From DASYSL01 sp036003365 (GTDB lineage: Bacteria > Eisenbacteria > RBG-16-71-46 > DASYSL01): 9,846 nucleotides of DNA. The stretch's first letter is position 1, and each line of letters begins with the position of its first letter. The position numbers were made by a program, and so were the translations under genes. Shown here one piece after another: positions 1-9,846 of the stretch. The stretch lies in NCBI GenBank assembly GCA_036003365.1, contig DASYSL010000079.1, positions 1 to 9,846 on the forward strand. The letters are read 5' to 3'. The notes under the pieces were generated by a model, which made no database searches, had not been told where the DNA came from, and saw only the letters and a program-made list of their open reading frames with translations.

Positions 1-318
<318 letters not shown>

Positions 319-327
319 GCCGTCTTT

Positions 328-332
328 CTCCC
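328..332 (-). promoter_or_regulatory. Shine-Dalgarno site of tuf
   Basis: GGGAG within a purine-rich run, nine bases before the ATG at 318. It fixes the tuf start at 318 rather than at the in-frame ATG at 363, which has no purine-rich element in front of it. Confidence 0.8.
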
Positions 333-384
333 TTTCTTGCGTGAACCGCCCAGACGCGATCATCCACGTGCTGTCCGCGGGGGT

Positions 385-401
385 GCGACCGATCCGGTCG
401 C
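385..401 (-). other. Hairpin in the tuf leader
   Basis: A perfect 7-bp stem (GCGACCG/CGGTCGC) with a 3-nt loop, about 65 bases upstream of the tuf start codon. It is not followed by a T-run in the direction of transcription, so it does not look like an intrinsic terminator. In such GC-rich sequence a stem this short could be chance, but it lies in an unusually long spacer holding two other inverted repeats. Confidence 0.4.
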
Positions 402-434
402 GGCCTCGCGGGAAGCCGTGGACACCCCTTCGCC

Positions 435-448
435 GGACGCATGCGTCC
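435..448. repeat. 14-bp perfect palindrome in the fusA-tuf spacer
   Basis: GGACGCATGCGTCC reads the same on both strands. As RNA it can form a 5-bp stem capped by CAUG; as DNA it has the form of a site for a dimeric protein. No known operator is recognised. It sits about 120 bp upstream of tuf, between the larger inverted repeat next to fusA and the 7-bp hairpin nearer tuf. Confidence 0.45.
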
Positions 449-481
449 AGCTCGGGGGCGCTGCCACTCGCCGTCCGGCCG

Positions 482-542
482 CCGGGTGAAGGCCGCCGCG
501 CGCGAGCGCTCTCGAAGTTTCGAACACCGGGCTTTCACCCGG
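482..542 (-). other. Long inverted repeat just downstream of fusA
   Basis: Two 13-nt arms, 530-542 and 482-494, are complementary at 12 of 13 positions, including a perfect outer 9-bp block (CCGGGTGAA/TTCACCCGG), around a 35-nt GC-rich centre. The centre can itself fold into small stems (for example CGAG-AGCG-CTCG). The first arm alone can also form a 5-bp hairpin, CCGGG-TGAAAG-CCCGG, with a segment starting at 531, so alternative folds exist. It begins about 18 nt after the fusA stop. No T-tract follows, so a simple intrinsic terminator is not supported; a processing site, attenuator or stabilising structure for the tuf message are possibilities. The one mismatch is A-C in the sense RNA and would be G-U in antisense RNA, a small point against sense-strand function. 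Confidence 0.5.
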
Positions 543-560
543 AGCACGTGTGGAGTCCGA

Positions 561-2642
561 CTAGCCCTTCACCTGGGTGACGACCGCTTCCGCGATCGAC
601 TGCGGCAAGGTCTCGTAGCGCGAGAACTGCATCGAGTAGACCGCGCGTCCCTGGGTCAGCGAGCGGAGCCGGGTAGCATACCCGAACATCTCCGCGAGCG
701 GAACCGAAGCCGCGATCACCCGTGCTTCCGAGCGCTGGAACATGCCGCCGATCCTGCCCCGGCGGGAAGTCAAATCTCCGATGACATCGCCCATGTATTC
801 CTCAGGCACGACCACCTCCACGTCCATCACGGGCTCGAGGAGGCGGGGCTTGGCCTTGTGGGCGAGGTCCTTGAATGCCATGGCGCCGGCAATCTTGAAT
901 GCCATCTCGGAGGAGTCGACATCGTGGTACTGCCCGTCGACCAGAGTGGCCTTCACATCGACAACGGGGTAGCCGGCAAGCACCCCGTTCTCCATCGCTT
1001 CGATAACACCTTTTTCCACCGCCGGCCAGTACTCGCGCGGAATCCGTCCGCCCGTGACTTCGCTGATGAACTCGAAGCTCTTGCCCGGCTCCTGCGGCTC
1101 GATCTTCAGCGTGACGACGGCGAACATGCCCTTGCCGCCGGTCTGCTTGATGAAACGGGTCTGGCCTTCGACCGCGTTCGAAATGGTCTCTTTGTACGCG
1201 ACCTGGGGCTTGCCCACGGTGGCGGCGACGTTGAACTCGCGCACCATGCGATCCACCAGGATCTCGAGGTGCAGCTCGCCCATGCCCGAGATGATGGTCT
1301 GCGCGGTCTCCTCGTCGGTGCGCACGCGGAAGGTCGGATCCTCTTCCGACAGGCGCTGCAACGCGGTGGCCAGGCGCTCTTCGTCGGCCTTCGACTTCGG
1401 CTCGATGGCCACCGAGATCACCGGGTCGGGGAACTTCATGGCCTCGAGCGTGATCGGGTAGCTCTCGTCGGACAGCGTATCGCCGGTCGAGACGTTCTTG
1501 AGCCCGATGGCGGCCGCGATGTCACCGGTGAAGACCTCGGTGATCTCCTCGCGCTTGTTGGCGTGCATCATGACCAGACGCCCGACGCGCTCGCTTCTGC
1601 CGCGGCGCGACGTGAGGACCGAGTTGCCCTGCTTGGTGGTCCCCGAGTACACGCGGAAGAAGGTCAGCTTGCCGACGTACGGGTCGTTCATGATCTTGAA
1701 CGCCAAGGCCGCGAAGGGCTCGTCGTCGGCGGCACGGCGGGCCACGCCGTGCTCGAGCGTCTTGGGATTCGTGCCCTCGATGGGCGGCACGTCCAAAGGC
1801 GACGGCAGGTATTCGATGACCGCGTCGAGCAGCTGCTGCACGCCCTTGTTCTTGAACGCCGAGCCCAGGAGCACCGGCTGGATGCGGCCGGCGATCGTGC
1901 CCTTGCGCAGCGCGCGCCGGATGTCCTCGGTGGTGTACGGCTCGTTCTCGAGGTAGCGGTGCAGCAGGTCCTCGTCGAACTCGGCCACCGCCTCGAGGAG
2001 GTGATGGCGATGCTCGGCGGCCAGATCCTTCATGTCGCGCGGAATCTCGCCGACCTCGAACTTGGATCCCGAGGCGTCGTCCGCGAAGGTCACGGCGTTC
2101 ATCTCGATCAGGTCGACCGCGCCCATGAACTGGTCGGCGAGCGTGATCGGGAGCTGCGTGACCACCGGACGCGCGCCCAAGCGCTGGCGCATCATCTCGA
2201 CCACGTTCCAGAAATCGGCGCCCACGCGGTCCATCTTGTTGACGAAAGCGATGCGCGGGACGTTGTAGCGGTCGGCCTGGCGCCACACCGTCTCCGACTG
2301 CGGCTCGACGCCACCCACGGCGCAGAACACGGCGATGGCGCCGTCGAGGACGCGCAGCGAGCGCTCGACTTCGACGGTGAAATCGACGTGACCGGGGGTG
2401 TCGATGATGTTGATGCGGTAGTCGCGCCAAAAGGTGGTGGTGGCGGCGGAGGTGATGGTGATGCCGCGCTCGCGCTCCTGCTCCATCCAATCCATGGTGG
2501 CGGCGCCATCATGGACCTCGCCCACACGATGGATGCGTCCCGTGTAGAACAGGATGCGCTCCGTCAGCGTGGTTTTACCGGCATCGATGTGAGCCATGAT
2601 GCCGATATTGCGAATGCGATCGAGCGCGACGTTCCTAGGCAC
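561..2642 (-). CDS. fusA: Elongation factor G
   Basis: EF-G is the cytosolic GTPase that drives tRNA-mRNA translocation and, with ribosome recycling factor, splits post-termination ribosomes. The 693-residue product has the normal length and all motifs: P-loop AHIDAGKTT at 17-25, switch I RGITI at 59-63, DTPGH at 81-85, NKMD at 135-138, GSA at 260-262, the domain IV tip loop GQYHDVDSSE around 570-579, and domain V with PEEYMGDVIGD near 613-623. The frame is open to a GTG at 2672, but I prefer GTG at 2642. It gives MPRNVALDRIRNIGIMAHID, the usual spacing to the P-loop, and has GAGAGAGG ten bases upstream; the 2672 GTG sits in the base of a hairpin. The gene lies 90 nt after rpsG and ends in TAG, 242 nt before tuf. 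No missing residues or frameshifts are visible. Confidence 0.98.
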   Translation of the reverse strand: MPRNVALDRIRNIGIMAHIDAGKTTLTERILFYTGRIHRVGEVHDGAATMDWMEQERERGITITSAATTTFWRDYRINIIDTPGHVDFTVEVERSLRVLDGAIAVFCAVGGVEPQSETVWRQADRYNVPRIAFVNKMDRVGADFWNVVEMMRQRLGARPVVTQLPITLADQFMGAVDLIEMNAVTFADDASGSKFEVGEIPRDMKDLAAEHRHHLLEAVAEFDEDLLHRYLENEPYTTEDIRRALRKGTIAGRIQPVLLGSAFKNKGVQQLLDAVIEYLPSPLDVPPIEGTNPKTLEHGVARRAADDEPFAALAFKIMNDPYVGKLTFFRVYSGTTKQGNSVLTSRRGRSERVGRLVMMHANKREEITEVFTGDIAAAIGLKNVSTGDTLSDESYPITLEAMKFPDPVISVAIEPKSKADEERLATALQRLSEEDPTFRVRTDEETAQTIISGMGELHLEILVDRMVREFNVAATVGKPQVAYKETISNAVEGQTRFIKQTGGKGMFAVVTLKIEPQEPGKSFEFISEVTGGRIPREYWPAVEKGVIEAMENGVLAGYPVVDVKATLVDGQYHDVDSSEMAFKIAGAMAFKDLAHKAKPRLLEPVMDVEVVVPEEYMGDVIGDLTSRRGRIGGMFQRSEARVIAASVPLAEMFGYATRLRSLTQGRAVYSMQFSRYETLPQSIAEAVVTQVKG

Positions 2643-2652
2643 AGCTCCAAAA

Positions 2653-2660
2653 CCTCTCTC
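2653..2660 (-). promoter_or_regulatory. Shine-Dalgarno site that favours the 2642 start of fusA
   Basis: GAGAGAGG lies ten bases before the GTG at 2642. A second purine group, GGAG at 2645-2648, is only two bases away and too close to be used for that codon. For the upstream GTG at 2672 the only candidate (GGAAAGG) is three bases away, again too close. Confidence 0.6.
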
Positions 2661-2668
2661 GGAAACGA

Positions 2669-2698
2669 CCACCTGCCTTTCCAGAAGGAAGCAAGTGG
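2669..2698 (-). other. 10-pair hairpin in the rpsG-fusA spacer
   Basis: In the sense RNA, 2698-2689 (CCACTTGCTT) pairs with 2678-2669 (AGGCAGGTGG) through eight Watson-Crick pairs and two G-U pairs. The 10-nt loop can close further with two C-G pairs around UUCU. The wobble pairs work only in the minus-strand RNA, which favours an RNA element over a DNA site. It ends 26 nt before the proposed fusA start and buries the alternative GTG at 2672. No clear T-run follows, so it is not a standard terminator. Control of fusA translation or of mRNA decay is an inference. Confidence 0.5.
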
Positions 2699-2732
2699 AA
2701 CGGGCTACGCGGCCGGAAGACCGCCGAAGCTC

Positions 2733-3203
2733 TTACCAGCGATAGTGGGCGAAAGCCTTGTTGGCCTCCGCCATACGATGCGTGTCCTCGCGCTTCTTGA
2801 CCGCGCCACCCTCGTTGCGCGCCGCGGACAGGATCTCCGCGGCCAGCTTCTCCTGCATCGAGTGGTCGGCGCGCTCGCGCGCAAAACTGATGAGCCAGCG
2901 AATGGCCAGGGCGTTGCGGCGGTCCGGACGGACTTCCACGGGCACCTGATAGTTCGCTCCGCCCACCCGGCGCGACTTGACCTCGAGCACCGGCTTGACG
3001 TTGTTCATGGCCTGCTTGAGCACGGCCATCGGCTCCTGTCCGCTCTTCGTCTCGACCAGCTTCATGGCCTTGTAGAAGATCCCTTCGGCCTTCGAGCGCT
3101 TGCCTTCGGCGAGCAGCGAATTCAGGAAACGGGTCACCAGCGGATTGGCGAACACCGGATCACCCGGCAGCTCCCGCTTGGCGATGGCTCTCTTTCTCGG
3201 CAT
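2733..3203 (-). CDS. rpsG: 30S ribosomal protein S7
   Basis: S7 is a primary binder of the 3' domain of 16S rRNA, nucleates 30S head assembly and lines the E site; in E. coli it also represses translation of its own operon. The 156-residue product matches the bacterial family: MPRKR start, DPVFANPLVTRFLNSLLAEGKRSKAE at about 15-40 carrying the first helices, VEVKSRRVGGANYQVPVEVRP in the middle (the beta-hairpin and conserved RVGGANYQVP), RWLISFARER near 103-112, and a basic C-terminus KKREDTHRMAEANKAFAHYRW. The ATG has GGAG five bases upstream. That site overlaps the 3' side of a small CCAG-GAGT-CTGG stem at 3211-3222. It lies 32 nt after rpsL, too close for the long S7-binding region found between these genes in E. 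coli. The stop is TAA. Confidence 0.98.
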   Translation of the reverse strand: MPRKRAIAKRELPGDPVFANPLVTRFLNSLLAEGKRSKAEGIFYKAMKLVETKSGQEPMAVLKQAMNNVKPVLEVKSRRVGGANYQVPVEVRPDRRNALAIRWLISFARERADHSMQEKLAAEILSAARNEGGAVKKREDTHRMAEANKAFAHYRW

Positions 3204-3208
3204 CTCTT

Positions 3209-3222
3209 CTCCAGACTCCTGG
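3209..3222 (-). promoter_or_regulatory. rpsG ribosome-binding site with small overlapping stem
   Basis: GGAG at 3209-3212 is five bases before the rpsG ATG. The sequence CCAG-GAGT-CTGG at 3211-3222 can fold into a 4-bp stem that includes the first two G of the site. The stem is weak and may not matter. Confidence 0.5.
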
Positions 3223-3235
3223 GTGCTCGTCCCGC

Positions 3236-3622
3236 CTAGCGGGTCGGCGCGCCCTTCTTCCGCTTAGTCCCGTATTTCGACCGGCTCTGATTACGGCCGT
3301 CGACCCCCGAAGCGTCGAGCGCGCCGCGCACGATGTGATAGCGCACGCCCGGCAGATCCTTCACGCGGCCCCCGCGGATGAGCACGATCGAGTGCTCCTG
3401 CAGGTTGTGGCCCTCGCCCGGGATGTAGGCCGTGACCTCGACCCCGTTGGTGAGGCGCACGCGTGCGACTTTGCGCAGCGCCGAGTTCGGCTTCTTAGGC
3501 GTCGTGGTATAGACGCGCGTGCACACGCCTCGCTTCTGAGGGCAGCTTTTCAGCGCGGGCGAAGCAGTCTTGGCCGTCTGGCGCGCGCGCCCATGGCGCA
3601 CGAGCTGATTCAACGTCGGCAA
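3236..3622 (-). CDS. rpsL: 30S ribosomal protein S12, proposed TTG start
   Basis: S12 sits at the decoding centre of the 30S subunit, controls accuracy and is the target region of streptomycin-resistance mutations. From TTG at 3622 the product has 128 residues and starts MPTLNQLVRHGR, matching the family start; from there residue numbers agree with E. coli S12 without gaps as far as I can align by eye. Visible are CPQKRGVC at 27-34, TPKKPNSALRK at 41-51, GEGHNLQEHS at 69-78 and RGGRVKDLPGVRYH at 83-96. Lys43 and Lys88 are the wild-type, streptomycin-sensitive residues, and Asp89 (the RimO-modified position in E. coli) is kept. An ATG six bases upstream (3628) would add Met-Arg, but lies only two bases from the GGAGG; the TTG is at eight. 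The C-terminus RKKGAPTR is slightly longer than in E. coli. It opens the str gene group after rpoC. Confidence 0.96.
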   Translation of the reverse strand: MPTLNQLVRHGRARQTAKTASPALKSCPQKRGVCTRVYTTTPKKPNSALRKVARVRLTNGVEVTAYIPGEGHNLQEHSIVLIRGGRVKDLPGVRYHIVRGALDASGVDGRNQSRSKYGTKRKKGAPTR

Positions 3623-3630
3623 ACGCATGT

Positions 3631-3635
3631 CCTCC
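3631..3635 (-). promoter_or_regulatory. Shine-Dalgarno site that decides the rpsL start
   Basis: A strong GGAGG. It is eight bases from the TTG at 3622 and only two from the ATG at 3628, so normal spacing selects the TTG even though ATG is the commoner start codon. Confidence 0.7.
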
Positions 3636-3651
3636 GGAGCGCTACGGGTAG

Positions 3652-3666
3652 AGGGCAATAGGCCCT
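3652..3666 (-). other. Small hairpin in the rpsL leader
   Basis: AGGGC-CTATT-GCCCT: a 5-bp stem with a 5-nt loop lying 17-31 nt upstream of the rpsL GGAGG. It falls inside the transcript predicted from the candidate promoter at 3685-3714. It is too short to call regulatory by itself, and no T-run of terminator type follows. Confidence 0.3.
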
Positions 3667-3684
3667 AAATCGCGCAGAACTCGC

Positions 3685-3710
3685 AGTCTACGAAACAGTT
3701 GGATCCCCCG

Positions 3711-3714
<4 letters not shown>
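3685..3714 (-). promoter_or_regulatory. Candidate sigma70-type promoter for rpsL-rpsG-fusA
   Basis: TTGACG at 3714-3709 (5 of 6 matches to TTGACA) and TAGACT at 3690-3685 (4 of 6 to TATAAT) are separated by 18 bases. The -35 hexamer overlaps the rpoC stop codon. A transcript would start near 3679 and give a leader of roughly 55 nt before rpsL. Such a spaced pair is unusual in this GC-rich sequence, and the str operon has its own promoter in several bacteria. The call rests on consensus matching only. Confidence 0.45.
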
Positions 3715-7892
<4,178 letters not shown>

Positions 7893-7899
7893 CGTTTGA

Positions 7900-7921
7900 C
7901 TCCTCTCTCTCAGACGAGAGA
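7900..7921 (-). promoter_or_regulatory. rpoC ribosome-binding site with adjoining hairpin
   Basis: GAGGAG at 7900-7905 is seven bases before the rpoC ATG. Directly upstream, TCTCTC-GTCT-GAGAGA at 7906-7921 forms a perfect 6-bp stem whose 3' arm ends where the Shine-Dalgarno begins. Because the arm and the site are both purine-rich GA repeats, a shifted pairing could cover the Shine-Dalgarno instead. Control of rpoC translation is an inference. Confidence 0.5.
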
Positions 7922-7927
7922 ACACCT

Positions 7928-7949
7928 GCCGCGCCGAGTACCGCGCGGC
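7928..7949 (-). other. 7-bp hairpin directly after the rpoB stop codon
   Basis: GCCGCGC-GGTACTCG-GCGCGGC: a perfect 7-bp all-GC stem with an 8-nt loop starting at the base after the rpoB TAA. The following sequence (AGGTGTTCTC) is not a T-tract, so a full terminator between rpoB and rpoC is unlikely. It may stabilise the rpoB end or be neutral. Confidence 0.45.

Positions 7950-9846
<1,897 letters not shown>

Noticed and set aside
527..542. Intrinsic terminator after fusA (CCGGG-TGAAAG-CCCGG)
   Set aside because: The stem is only 5 bp and the following bases (TGTTCGAAAC) are not a T-tract, so read-through into tuf is expected. It is kept only as part of the larger inverted repeat.
561..2672. 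Longer EF-G from GTG at 2672
   Set aside because: It adds MVVSERGFGA, which is not family-like. The codon lies in a hairpin and its only purine-rich element is three bases away. The GTG at 2642 has better spacing and a normal start.
441..3239. A 932-codon open frame on the plus strand across fusA and rpsG
   Set aside because: It lies wholly opposite well-supported genes. Its product is low-complexity, rich in Arg, His, Leu, Asp and Val, as expected when GC-rich coding DNA is read antisense. No ribosome site or known domain is visible.
3236..3658. Longer S12 from TTG at 3658
   Set aside because: It would translate through the strong GGAGG and add twelve residues foreign to S12.

Overview
The window is a 9.8 kb stretch of core information-processing genes, all on the minus strand. 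In transcription order from the right edge they are rpoB (3' part only), rpoC, rpsL, rpsG, fusA and tuf (5' part only): the RNA polymerase beta/beta' pair fused to a classical 'str' operon. Every gene is intact except the two cut by the window edges. There are no mobile elements, CRISPR arrays, rRNA or tRNA genes, and no sign of an accessory or defence system.

The DNA is GC-rich and codon third positions are mostly G or C, which is why long open frames also appear on the plus strand; these are shadows. The beta' subunit carries the long insertion in the trigger loop (the SI3 position) and beta carries a coiled-coil-rich insertion at the SI2 position. Together with Shine-Dalgarno-led genes this suggests a high-GC diderm bacterium rather than an actinobacterium or firmicute. 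The beta' N-terminal wording (IRIRLASPETI, followed by PETINYRSFKPEKDG) recalls Gemmatimonadota/FCB-type lineages, but that is an impression from memory, not a tested placement.

Layout, right to left: rpoB end (9846-7950); a 57 nt spacer with two small hairpins, the second abutting the rpoC Shine-Dalgarno; rpoC (7892-3711); a spacer with a candidate sigma70-type promoter overlapping the rpoC stop codon and a small hairpin; rpsL, best read from a TTG codon at 3622 (3622-3236); a tight 32 nt spacer; rpsG (3203-2733); a 90 nt spacer with a 10-pair hairpin; fusA, best read from GTG at 2642 (2642-561); a long, GC-rich, strongly structured 242 nt spacer; and the first 106 codons of tuf (318-1).

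The gene set supplies the catalytic core of transcription and the decoding and translocation machinery: S12 and S7 in the 30S subunit, EF-G for translocation and EF-Tu for aminoacyl-tRNA delivery. The locus itself is conventional. What deserves a second look is the start-codon choices, the structured spacers, a possible internal promoter, and codon use in tuf that differs sharply from its neighbours. I did not find a convincing new biological system.
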